From Candidatus Methanomethylicia archaeon (lineage in GTDB: Archaea; Thermoproteota; Methanomethylicia; CALHIW01): 13,817 nucleotides of DNA. Positions within the stretch are counted from its first letter, which is position 1. Each line of letters starts with the position of its first letter. The DNA lies in assembly GCA_938030905.1 (NCBI GenBank), contig CALHIW010000023.1, forward strand, positions 1 through 13,817, written 5' to 3'. Below the pieces are notes generated by a model that worked only from the letters and a program-made list of their open reading frames with translations, did no database searches and was not told the origin of the DNA. Made by a program: the position numbers and the translations under genes. Positions 5,859 to 12,836 of this stretch are shown piece by piece.

Positions 5859-6753
5859 TTACATTCTTGTACTCCAGCGAGTGATGAATGCTAGTTTTAA
5901 GAATAGAAGTATTGAACATGTTGGGATTGCTAGGATTTATGTTGTGGGATCTTTCAAGTATTTTCATGAGTAGACTTATAGTTTTCTTAAGATCTAACCT
6001 TGTTGAGTAGCTTGCAGCTTTTCTATGTCCTCCTCCAAGAATATATTTTTGATCTACTTGTTTAAGCTTACTGCATATGTCAAGCGAGTTAAACATTGAT
6101 GTCCTCATGGTAACTATTGTTTTATTTGCTCTCCTCCAGATAAGAAATATGTCAGGAAACTTTTTTGATAGTTCTGTTGCAATTTTACCAGCAAATCCAT
6201 TAGGTATGTTTGGATAGGCAACAATAATGTAATCTCCTCTATCCTCTACTCTTTTAAATGCTTCACTTAAAATTTTTCTAAGCTTTCTCCGATATTCATC
6301 AGCTCTTTTAATAGCTTCAGGTATATCCCTAATCCTTACACCCTTTGAAAGTTGTTGTGCAATATATTCTTTGAATGCATCATCGTTAGGCTTAAGATGA
6401 ATAGCATCATTAAGTAGCTCTGCCTCCTCTATAATTTCTGAGTTATCTATGAAGCTTTTATCACCTGCTAAACCTAGATTAACAAGATATTCATCAGCTT
6501 CCCTCCAGCTTCTCATTAAGTAGCTACATGATGGAGCTAGATCAGGATGATGATCAATAACGTATATGTTATCCCCCTCGCTACTATATGGTAGATCAAG
6601 AATTAATATGGGGGCCTCACTTGGAATTCTTTCATGTATATTATATGGCTCAGCAAAAACAATTTTTGAGGCTGGAAATCTTCTTAAAGCAATTGCTGCA
6701 CAAGCAATACCATCACAGTCTCCGTGAGCAACAATAACCCTAATATTCTCCAC
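5839..6753 (-). CDS. DHH/DHHA1-family phosphoesterase (RecJ/NrnA-like)
   Basis: A 304-residue protein. DHH motifs in order: I VAHGDCDGIACA (8-19, metal-binding Asp12 and Asp14), II LILDLPY (50-56, Asp53), III VIDHHP (65-70, the name-giving triad at 67-69), IV LGLAGDKS (93-100, Asp98). The DHHA1 domain ends with the substrate-binding GGGHRKAAS (240-248). Family members hydrolyse phosphodiesters in a Mn-dependent way, including RecJ-type exonucleases, short-RNA nucleases and pAp/c-di-nucleotide phosphodiesterases. The short length favours an NrnA-like or archaeal RecJ-like nuclease; the exact substrate is unknown. The start is GTG at 6753 with GGTGTT four bases upstream. The C-terminal 30 residues (NINPSNPNMFNTSILKTSIH, then on to NKPPHG) are polar and unlike the domain, and their last codons overlap a likely TnpB remnant, so the native end has probably been replaced. 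Confidence 0.88.
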   Translation of the reverse strand: MENIRVIVAHGDCDGIACAAIALRRFPASKIVFAEPYNIHERIPSEAPILILDLPYSSEGDNIYVIDHHPDLAPSCSYLMRSWREADEYLVNLGLAGDKSFIDNSEIIEEAELLNDAIHLKPNDDAFKEYIAQQLSKGVRIRDIPEAIKRADEYRRKLRKILSEAFKRVEDRGDYIIVAYPNIPNGFAGKIATELSKKFPDIFLIWRRANKTIVTMRTSMFNSLDICSKLKQVDQKYILGGGHRKAASYSTRLDLKKTISLLMKILERSHNINPSNPNMFNTSILKTSIHHSLEYKNVNKPPHG

Positions 6754-6786
6754 AATAACACCAATATTTGAAAAAATATTTAAAAC

Positions 6787-6797
6787 TTATAAATATA
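6787..6797 (-). promoter_or_regulatory. TATA box for the DHH phosphoesterase gene
   Basis: The - strand reads TATATTTATAA, predicting transcription from about 6767. That gives a leader of about 14 bases carrying GGTGTT before the GTG start at 6753. Confidence 0.5.
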
Positions 6798-6808
6798 GCG
6801 TTAAACTT

Positions 6809-6846
6809 GCTGCTAGTCCTCTGGGCTTAGAGCCCAGAGGGGCAGC
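6809..6846. other. Strong GC-rich hairpin between acyl-CoA synthetase and DHH genes
   Basis: CCTCTGGGCT (6818-6827), loop TAG, AGCCCAGAGG (6831-6840) is a perfect 10-bp stem. It is extended by GCTGC (6809-6813) pairing with GCAGC (6842-6846) across a small asymmetric bulge. It stands out in AT-rich intergenic DNA. It lies upstream of the DHH TATA box (so outside that transcript) and about 155 bases after the acyl-CoA synthetase stop, on the same strand. It could be a 3' hairpin of that longer transcript, a small structured RNA, or a DNA cruciform/protein site. No T run follows on the - strand. Confidence 0.65.
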
Positions 6847-6941
6847 TCTGAGGATCATCTTTTCTCCCCACAGAGGTAAAAGTATTATTCCGCACTCTCT
6901 TTTAAACTTTCTTCAGGATTGTAGCTGATTACCCGGGAAAT

Positions 6942-6956
6942 AGCTAGAAGCTAGCT
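6942..6956. repeat. 6-bp inverted repeat downstream of acyl-CoA synthetase alpha
   Basis: AGCTAG, AAG, CTAGCT, about 45 bases past the stop codon of the - strand gene ending at 7002. Short, and possibly chance. Confidence 0.2.
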
Positions 6957-7001
6957 GTAAATAAGCTGAAGGGGTAGAATCTTTTTGATTTCTGTATTAA
7001 T

Positions 7002-8483
7002 CTATGATTTTTGTGTTGGTTTTATACTTTTCATAATGGTTTCTACCATGAGCTTCCTAATGTGTCTTCCATATTCTATGAGGCTCCAGGCCGCTACAGC
7101 TGCTCTTTCAGGAGTTTGGTAGGCTGGTATACCTGCTTTTTCAAGTCTTGATCTAACACGTTTACTCATCTCCGCCTCACCAATATCACAGGCAATAATA
7201 GGCTTAGTTGATTCCCTACATATCTCTATGAGTCTATCTGGAAAATCCCCTTCTAGTGTTGGTATGTGGTGTAGAGCTATGATGAGAATACAGTTAACCC
7301 AACTACTTTGAATAAGGATTTTTAATGATTCAGTATACATTTCAACTGTTGCAATACCTGTAAGATCTATGGGGTTTTTTATAGCTGCAAATACAGGTAT
7401 AATATTTTTTCTCTTCATTTCTTCAAACCTTTCCAGTAAATCTTCTGGAAGTGTATTTACTCTTACTCCTAGGCTTTCAAGAGTATCAACAGCCATTATC
7501 CCCGCACCTCCCCCATCGGTAACTATAGTAATGTTTCCTTCAGGTGCTGGCGGCTGATAAGCTAAGGCCTTAGCACAGTCCATAAGCTCCTCAAGAGTTT
7601 GAACTAGAACTACTCCTGACTGCTTAAATGCTGCCTCATAGATTCTATATGTACCTGCTAGAGCACCTGTATGTGATGCTGCTGCACGTGCTCCCCCCTC
7701 ACTTTTACCAGCCTTCATAGCTACTATGGGCTTCTTTAAAGATACCTTGCCTGCAGTATCTATAAACTCAGTTCCTCTATCAATAGATTCAATATATAAA
7801 GCTATAACTCTGGTTTTTTCATCATTTCCTAAATAATCTATTAAATCCACTTCATCAACATCTACCTTATTACCATAGCTTATAAACTTACTAACCCCCA
7901 TTTCAACCCCACTCATATAGTCAAGTATTGCTGCTCCAATAGCTCCACTCTGTGTTATGATTGCTATTGGTCCTGGCTTAGGTCTTGGGGTTGCTAGAAC
8001 TGGTGATCCCCCAATAGTTCTTGTCTGTTGGAGAAATATTGTATCAACACCTGTATATGCATCATATACTCCAAGACAGTTTGGACCAATAATTCTAATA
8101 CCATATCTTCTAGAAATTCTTTTAACCTCCTCCTCAAGCTCACTATTACCAACCTCCTTAAAACCACTACTAATTATTATTGCTCCCTCTACATTTTTCT
8201 CACCACATTCCTCAAGAGCTCCTGGAACAAGTTTTGCTGGAATAGCAATAACAGATAAATCAACAACTCCATCAATATTCTTCACAGACCTGTAACATTT
8301 CAATCCTAAAACCCTATCAGCATTCGGATTAACTGCATATAGCTCCCCACTAAACACTCCGTTTATCATGTTTTCAAGGAAGTTCCTCAGTATAACATGT
8401 CCAGGCTTAAAGGATTCTCTTGCAGCTCCTACTATTGCAACACCTCTAGGCTTAAAAAATACATCAACATCTTTTAAAGCCAT
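7002..8483 (-). CDS. Acyl-CoA synthetase (NDP-forming) alpha subunit, stand-alone
   Basis: A 493-residue protein. The CoA-binding Rossmann domain starts at residue 8 (FFKPRGVAIVGAARE, with GELYAVNPNA and DLSVIAIPA following). The first succinyl-CoA-ligase-like domain has GPNCLGVYDA (133-142) and ITQSGAIGAAILDYM (176-190). The second has ARAAASHTGALAG (265-277), where His271 is the expected phospho-histidine, and VTDGGGAGIMAVDTL (321-335). These enzymes convert acyl-CoA, ADP and Pi into acid, CoA and ATP in archaeal fermentative energy metabolism, or act in reverse. The ATP-grasp beta subunit needed for nucleotide chemistry is not fused and not adjacent on either side, so it must lie elsewhere. 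The substrate (acetyl, branched-chain, aryl or hydroxyacyl) is undetermined. The start ATG at 8483 is well placed under the TATA box. Confidence 0.92.
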   Translation of the reverse strand: MALKDVDVFFKPRGVAIVGAARESFKPGHVILRNFLENMINGVFSGELYAVNPNADRVLGLKCYRSVKNIDGVVDLSVIAIPAKLVPGALEECGEKNVEGAIIISSGFKEVGNSELEEEVKRISRRYGIRIIGPNCLGVYDAYTGVDTIFLQQTRTIGGSPVLATPRPKPGPIAIITQSGAIGAAILDYMSGVEMGVSKFISYGNKVDVDEVDLIDYLGNDEKTRVIALYIESIDRGTEFIDTAGKVSLKKPIVAMKAGKSEGGARAAASHTGALAGTYRIYEAAFKQSGVVLVQTLEELMDCAKALAYQPPAPEGNITIVTDGGGAGIMAVDTLESLGVRVNTLPEDLLERFEEMKRKNIIPVFAAIKNPIDLTGIATVEMYTESLKILIQSSWVNCILIIALHHIPTLEGDFPDRLIEICRESTKPIIACDIGEAEMSKRVRSRLEKAGIPAYQTPERAAVAAWSLIEYGRHIRKLMVETIMKSIKPTQKS

Positions 8484-8512
8484 TCAGATTCACAATACTT
8501 TTTTAAAGCTAT

Positions 8513-8524
8513 TCATATAAATAT
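8513..8524 (-). promoter_or_regulatory. TATA box for the acyl-CoA synthetase alpha gene
   Basis: The - strand reads ATATTTATATGA, predicting a start near 8494 and a leader of about 11 bases. This forms half of a 152-base divergent promoter region shared with AlaX. Confidence 0.45.
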
Positions 8525-8606
8525 TCTGTGGATAATGCCTTATAAACCTAAATCATCAACACTATCTCTCCATATTTAATTCATGGAATATATTCTAATA
8601 GTTATC

Positions 8607-8616
8607 CTTAAATATT
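8607..8616 (+). promoter_or_regulatory. TATA box for AlaX, predicting a leaderless mRNA
   Basis: CTTAAATATT is centred about 25 bases before the ATG at 8636, so transcription would begin at or next to the start codon. No Shine-Dalgarno site is present, consistent with leaderless translation. Confidence 0.45.
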
Positions 8617-8635
8617 TCAATGCTGAATAATATTC

Positions 8636-9364
8636 ATGACTATTAAGCTCTATTATGAAGATTCATACATGAGGGATTTTAGAGCTCAAATTATTGGCTT
8701 AGAGTTTAAAGATGGGGTGGTTCAAGTAGTTCTTGATAGAACTGTTTTCTATCCTGGAGGAGGGGGGCAGCCTCACGATATTGGTGTACTTACAGGTAGT
8801 GAGTGGAAGATACGTGTTCATAGTGTTTATTTAGTTAATGACTGTATAGTTCATGAAGGCCCCTTTGAGGGAATACCTAAAATAGGTGGTGAAGTATTAG
8901 GTAGGATAGATTGGAATCGTAGATATAGGCTTATGAGAATGCATACTGCATCTCATATTCTCGGCTATGCTGTAAAGAGGATTTATGGGTTAAATACTGG
9001 ATTTGCTGGTGGATTACTAAATGTTAGTGAAAGTTATGATGACTTTAACACTAGAATATCAAGAGATGATTTACCTATGATAGAGGATGTAGTTAATGAT
9101 GTTGTTAGGCAAAATCTTAATCATCATCAAGTATGGGTTAATAGAGAGGAGGCAAATGAAATACTTTTAAGATACGGGGAGAAGCTTACAGAGCTTCATG
9201 AAGGAATAGTGAATGTAAGAATAATGAAAATAAACAATCTAATAGCTTATGCATGTGGTGGAACACATACAGCAACAACAGGAGAAGTTAAAGGTGTAAA
9301 GATTCTGAAAAGAGAGAGTAAAGGTGCAGGAGTAACAAGGATAAGATATACGCTATTAGACTAA
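8636..9364 (+). CDS. alaX: Alanyl-tRNA editing protein AlaX (medium type)
   Basis: A 242-residue, free-standing trans-editing protein that hydrolyses Ser- or Gly-tRNA(Ala) misacylated by AlaRS. The N-terminal part (1-95) matches the AlaX-M/AlaRS accessory beta-barrel, with LDRTVFYPGGGGQPHDIGVL (33-52) as its signature, including the glycine-rich motif seen in AlaX-M. The editing core has zinc ligands HTASH (His103, His107) and ACGGTH (Cys207, His211), then TTGEVKGVKILKRESKGAGV (214-233). The length is typical of AlaX-M and shorter than AlaX-L. All four metal ligands are present, so it should be active. It is divergently transcribed from the acyl-CoA synthetase gene with no functional link evident. 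Confidence 0.93.
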   Translation: MTIKLYYEDSYMRDFRAQIIGLEFKDGVVQVVLDRTVFYPGGGGQPHDIGVLTGSEWKIRVHSVYLVNDCIVHEGPFEGIPKIGGEVLGRIDWNRRYRLMRMHTASHILGYAVKRIYGLNTGFAGGLLNVSESYDDFNTRISRDDLPMIEDVVNDVVRQNLNHHQVWVNREEANEILLRYGEKLTELHEGIVNVRIMKINNLIAYACGGTHTATTGEVKGVKILKRESKGAGVTRIRYTLLD

Positions 9365-9764
9365 TCTAACATTCCACTTACACATATGAGTAGATCATTT
9401 AATTCTAATATCTTCAAGTTTTAAGTATATCTTGATATTCCTCTAGAAATGATTAAGAAGAATCATTTCCATACTTTAAATCTATATTCATAGCTTAACA
9501 ATATTACTTCCCCAATTTTATTAGGTTCTACTCTTAGGTTACTGTTAGTTTATGATTGTTGCCTTCAAGATATCGTGAAGCCTTCACCAACATATTTAAG
9601 GGCGGCTTTATCCCTAATATGTAGGATTACAATCTATATATTAGGATTTACTGATTAAATGTATTTCCCTAATAGCTGCTGCCTTAACTCTAAAGATTAC
9701 TATTTGCTAGCTATGTTTAAATCTGTAATTAACTCATAAGATAACGAAGGCCTAGCTGATATGT
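9365..9764. other. Non-coding gap between convergent genes
   Basis: Four hundred bases between the AlaX stop and the HAD stop, with no supportable frame. It holds two inverted repeats (see separate entry for the stronger; the other is CCTAATAT 9613-9620 with ATATTAGG 9638-9645). No tRNA-like cloverleaf, T-loop motif or recognisable IS end was found. Confidence 0.5.
9446..9469. repeat. Perfect 9-bp hairpin downstream of AlaX
   Basis: GAAATGATT, loop AAGAAG, AATCATTTC. It lies 82 bases past the AlaX stop in a convergent gap, so it could shape the 3' end of the AlaX transcript. No oligo-T run adjoins it. Confidence 0.4.
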
Positions 9765-10346
9765 TTATCTAGTTAGTTTATCTATTAGCTTGGTTATATT
9801 GTTTATATTGCAATTTTCATTTTGACCCCCAACTATGAATGTTTTTAGCCTAAGTTTTCTTCCTGCTTCAAGATCCCATACAGTATCTCCCACAAAGATT
9901 GTTTCTTCAGGTTTAGCTTTAAATCCATTAAGTACTATTTTTAACTGTTCTTCTCTAATTATGCTGTCATCTCTTGTAACAATAATGTCAAAGTATTCTA
10001 ATACTCCAAGATTTTCTAAGACTTTGATAGCTGGTCTACGGGCTTGGAGGGTTACAAGAGCTATTTTAAACCCTAAATTCTTAATCCTCCCTAGGAATTC
10101 TATAAGTTTATTATCTCTTCTAGCTTTTAAAGCAGCTTTATACTCGTATTCCTCAATAATTCTATACGCCTCCCTAATAAGTTTAGGGTCTCCTCTAGCT
10201 GCTTCGGGAATGCTTGTTGCAAGTGGTTTTAGTGGGTGATTTGTCCCTAATATTTGCCTAATAGTTTCCCTTATCTGGTTCCAGTTAATATCTAAATCTG
10301 TAAGTGTTCCATCAAGATCTGAGATTAAATATTTCAGTCTATTCAC
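9765..10346 (-). CDS. HAD-superfamily phosphatase
   Basis: A 193-residue protein. HAD motif I SDLDGTLTD (9-17) carries nucleophile Asp10 and acid/base Asp12. A helical cap covers about 20-80. Motif II is LVTLQARRP (98-105, Thr99). Motif III Lys lies among residues 136-145. Motif IV is FVGDTVWDLEAGRK (151-164, Asp154 and Asp158). This is the layout of phosphoglycolate-phosphatase-like small-molecule phosphatases (COG0546/COG1011 type). The GTG start at 10346 has GGAG (10353-10356) six bases upstream, next to the stop codon of the preceding amidohydrolase, so the two are coupled. Given its place after cofH and a deaminase-like gene, one candidate substrate is 5-amino-6-ribitylaminouracil 5'-phosphate. 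That is inference; the fold alone does not give the substrate. Confidence 0.85.
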   Translation of the reverse strand: MNRLKYLISDLDGTLTDLDINWNQIRETIRQILGTNHPLKPLATSIPEAARGDPKLIREAYRIIEEYEYKAALKARRDNKLIEFLGRIKNLGFKIALVTLQARRPAIKVLENLGVLEYFDIIVTRDDSIIREEQLKIVLNGFKAKPEETIFVGDTVWDLEAGRKLRLKTFIVGGQNENCNINNITKLIDKLTR

Positions 10347-10356
10347 TCCTAGCTCC

Positions 10357-11535
10357 TCATGTATTCTTAACCTTACTTATCCTCTTATAGATCTGCTTAT
10401 TATAGTATGCTACTTTACCATTTACTAATGTAAGTTTTATGTTTTCAACTTCACATCTATGTATAATGCTTAACATTATATTTCTACTTTTAGCTATGTT
10501 TGGATCGTTTAATCCTATGAATATTATATTTGCCTTCTTCCCCTCTTTTATCGATCCATACATATCACTAATTCTCAATGCTTTAGCTGCATTTACTGTT
10601 GCCATTTTCAGTATTTCCTCAGCTTTTGGAAAGCCTGGGTTTTTAAGCATTGCTCTATAATGCTTATATACATACTCCATCTCTCTAAACATGTTTGGGC
10701 TATTCCATGCAACATTATCTGTTCCTAAAGCAATGTTAACATTCTCGTTAAACATTAGGTTTAGTGGTGGTGTTCCAATACTGAAGGAGGCATTAGCTCT
10801 TGGACATATTACAATTGATATTTCTCTTTCTTTAACTTCTAATATATTATCTCTTGAAGCATAAGTCATATGAACTAAAATATCCGGCTCTAAATGTTTA
10901 AGAGCAAGTTCAAACTCATCTTCATTGTTTATCTCTTCAAGTACATGGGCAGCTATAATCTTACTATGCTTTCTAGCTACTTCCTTAATGAGTTTCAAAT
11001 CATTAACTGAGTAGTTGAACACACTACCAATACCGAATCCGTCACTACACTTAATCAAGTCATTAACTTCACGTATTCCCTTAATAGGTCTTCCAAGAAT
11101 AATTGGCTTAACTATACTGTTTTCTAAGGCTTCACGTAGTATTTTAACCCCTTCAACTCCTCCCTCCCTGAAATCACAGAATATTGTTGTTCCTGTAGAA
11201 GCTAGGAATAGTAGTGTTTTATTTATAGCTTTTATGATTTGTCTTCTATGTATTGATGTAAGTAGTTTATGTTTTAATCCGTTAGGATATGATACAAGCT
11301 CTCTTAGACTTAGTCCAAATCCAACATCTTTAAATGCTGAGTCTCCAGTATGTATATGTGCATTAATTATTCCCGGAATAGCTATTGTTGATTTTAAATC
11401 TATAGTACTAGGTTCTGAAACGTATCCTCTTCCAGTCTCTACTATGTATTCCCCCTCAACTGTAATATGTCCCTCTCTAATTAAGTCTAAATCGTCGCCG
11501 TAGGTAAGAAATCCAATATTAAACGTAGCATTCAT
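10357..11535 (-). CDS. Metal-dependent amidohydrolase / ring deaminase-like (COG0402 type)
   Basis: A 392-residue protein with the full amidohydrolase architecture: a small beta-sandwich built from both ends (1-52 and about 335-380) around a TIM barrel. Metal ligands: NAHIHTGD (His60, His62), AAHVLEE (His197), ILVHMTYAS (His222) and LGTDNVAWNSPNMFREM (Asp273). A Glu-containing HVLEE follows the third ligand, as in deaminases of this group (cytosine, guanine, S-adenosylhomocysteine, 5'-deoxyadenosine). The HIHTGDSAFKDVGFG and FCDFREGGVEGVKILREA segments suggest a distinct archaeal subfamily that I cannot assign to a substrate. The start ATG at 11535 has GGAG (11543-11546) seven bases upstream. 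It lies 31 bases after cofH and 10 bases before the HAD gene. Candidate substrates are discussed under findings. Confidence 0.86.
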   Translation of the reverse strand: MNATFNIGFLTYGDDLDLIREGHITVEGEYIVETGRGYVSEPSTIDLKSTIAIPGIINAHIHTGDSAFKDVGFGLSLRELVSYPNGLKHKLLTSIHRRQIIKAINKTLLFLASTGTTIFCDFREGGVEGVKILREALENSIVKPIILGRPIKGIREVNDLIKCSDGFGIGSVFNYSVNDLKLIKEVARKHSKIIAAHVLEEINNEDEFELALKHLEPDILVHMTYASRDNILEVKEREISIVICPRANASFSIGTPPLNLMFNENVNIALGTDNVAWNSPNMFREMEYVYKHYRAMLKNPGFPKAEEILKMATVNAAKALRISDMYGSIKEGKKANIIFIGLNDPNIAKSRNIMLSIIHRCEVENIKLTLVNGKVAYYNKQIYKRISKVKNT

Positions 11536-11566
11536 AAAGAATCTCCATTATATTCGAGGTTTAAGA

Positions 11567-12700
11567 TTAGTTACTTATTATTCTTATAATATTGTATAGA
11601 GTATCTCTCTGAGCGGGTATTCTTCCAGCCTCCCTTATTATTCTTATCATTTCACTTGGAGTCATACATTGCCCCGACACTGCTCCTGCAGCTTTTGAAA
11701 TGTTTTCCTCCATTAATGTTCCACCAATATCGTTTACTCCCGCATTAAGAAGGAACTGGGCATATTTATGGCCGAGCTTAACCCATGAAGCCTGTATATT
11801 CCTAATGTAGTTGTTCAGATATATTCTAGATATTGCGTGTACTTTTAGATCCTCAATACCTGTAGGCCCAGGCCTAGCTACTCCAGATCTGTAGATTTCA
11901 GTATTGTAGTGTATAAATCCTAATGGTATAAACTCAGTAAATCCGCCTGTCTTTCTCTGTATCTCCCTTATTATTGAGAGATGATTAACTTTATCCTCTA
12001 CGGTTTCAACATGGCCATACATCATGGTTGATGTTGTAGGTATATTGAGTCTATGTGCTGTCATAATTATGTTTACCCATTCCTCTACGGATATTTTTCT
12101 TGGGCATATTATTCTTCTAACCCTATCATTCAATATTTCAGCTGCTGTTCCAGGCATACTGTTAAGACCTGCCTCCTTTAAGGCTTTAAGATACTCCTTA
12201 ATAGAAAGATTCAATGTTTTTGCCCCATAAGCAATCTCCATTGGTGAGAAGGCATGTATATGTATTTCCGGAATCTCCTTTTTAACTGCTTTACATATCT
12301 TAATATAGTATTCACCATTAATCTTAGGGTTTATAGCTCCCTGAATGCATACTTCTGTAGCTCCCATAGAGTATGCTTCCTTAGCCTTCTTAACAACTTC
12401 ACTTATAGGCAGTATGTAGGCACTAGGGCTACTAACATCAACACTATAAGCACAGAATCTACACTTTATAATGCATTCATTTGTGAAGTTTATGTTCCTA
12501 TTAATAATGAATGTAGTGATATCCCCTACTTTTCTTCTTCTAAGCTCATTAGCAACTAGAATTAGTGCTAAAAGCTCATTATTGCTGGTATTAAATAGCT
12601 TAATAGCCTCCTCACTACTTATATCCTTATCTGATAAAGCCCTATCAAGAATTGAAGCAGTAGTAGGATCTATATCTCTTAGAATAGATTCAATACTCAT
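11567..12700 (-). CDS. cofH: CofH: 5-amino-6-(D-ribitylamino)uracil-L-tyrosine 4-hydroxyphenyl transferase (FO synthase subunit 2)
   Basis: A radical SAM enzyme that joins a tyrosine-derived fragment to 5-amino-6-ribitylaminouracil; CofG then closes FO, the chromophore of coenzyme F420. From the ATG at 12700 it is 377 residues. The cluster motif CIIKCRFC (Cys76, Cys80, Cys83) sits in the usual INFTNEC...CAY context. Strong CofH signatures follow: ATEVCIQGAINPKINGEYY, IHIHAFSPMEIAYGAK, LNSMPGTAAEIL, PTTSTMMYGHVET, GGFTEFIPLGF, NIQASWVKLG and DIGGTLMEENISKAAGA. These distinguish it from MqnC/MqnE. The frame extends 7 codons upstream to a TTG at 12721, but the TATA box at 12721-12729 predicts transcription beginning about at the ATG 12700. 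It is the head of a probable operon with the amidohydrolase and HAD genes. CofG is not in the window. Confidence 0.93.
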   Translation of the reverse strand: MSIESILRDIDPTTASILDRALSDKDISSEEAIKLFNTSNNELLALILVANELRRRKVGDITTFIINRNINFTNECIIKCRFCAYSVDVSSPSAYILPISEVVKKAKEAYSMGATEVCIQGAINPKINGEYYIKICKAVKKEIPEIHIHAFSPMEIAYGAKTLNLSIKEYLKALKEAGLNSMPGTAAEILNDRVRRIICPRKISVEEWVNIIMTAHRLNIPTTSTMMYGHVETVEDKVNHLSIIREIQRKTGGFTEFIPLGFIHYNTEIYRSGVARPGPTGIEDLKVHAISRIYLNNYIRNIQASWVKLGHKYAQFLLNAGVNDIGGTLMEENISKAAGAVSGQCMTPSEMIRIIREAGRIPAQRDTLYNIIRIISN

Positions 12701-12720
12701 ATCATCTATTTTAACCACCA

Positions 12721-12729
12721 ATATTTAAA
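12721..12729 (-). promoter_or_regulatory. TATA box for the cofH operon, predicting a leaderless start
   Basis: The - strand reads TTTAAATAT, centred 25 bases before 12700. This both suggests a promoter separate from the upstream enoyl-CoA hydratase gene and decides the ATG at 12700 over the TTG at 12721, which would fall inside the promoter. A GGTGG at 12715-12719 would then not be transcribed. Confidence 0.45.
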
Positions 12730-12836
12730 TTATCATTCATGTAGTGTTTAGTGCTATTTGAGATTTGCGATGTTTAGACATGGTTAGACTTAATCTATAA
12801 GGAGATAGGATTTATAGATGTTGATTTTAGATTAAG

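Noticed and set aside
9365..9764. tRNA or small RNA gene in the gap after AlaX
   Set aside because: No T-loop motif, acceptor stem or CCA-like end; the hairpins present do not form a cloverleaf.
11567..12700. MqnC/MqnE of the futalosine menaquinone pathway, with the amidohydrolase as aminofutalosine deaminase
   Set aside because: The radical SAM protein carries CofH signatures (HAFSPMEI, MPGTAAEIL, TMMYGHVET, QASWVKLG, GGTLMEENIS), and no other menaquinone gene is present.
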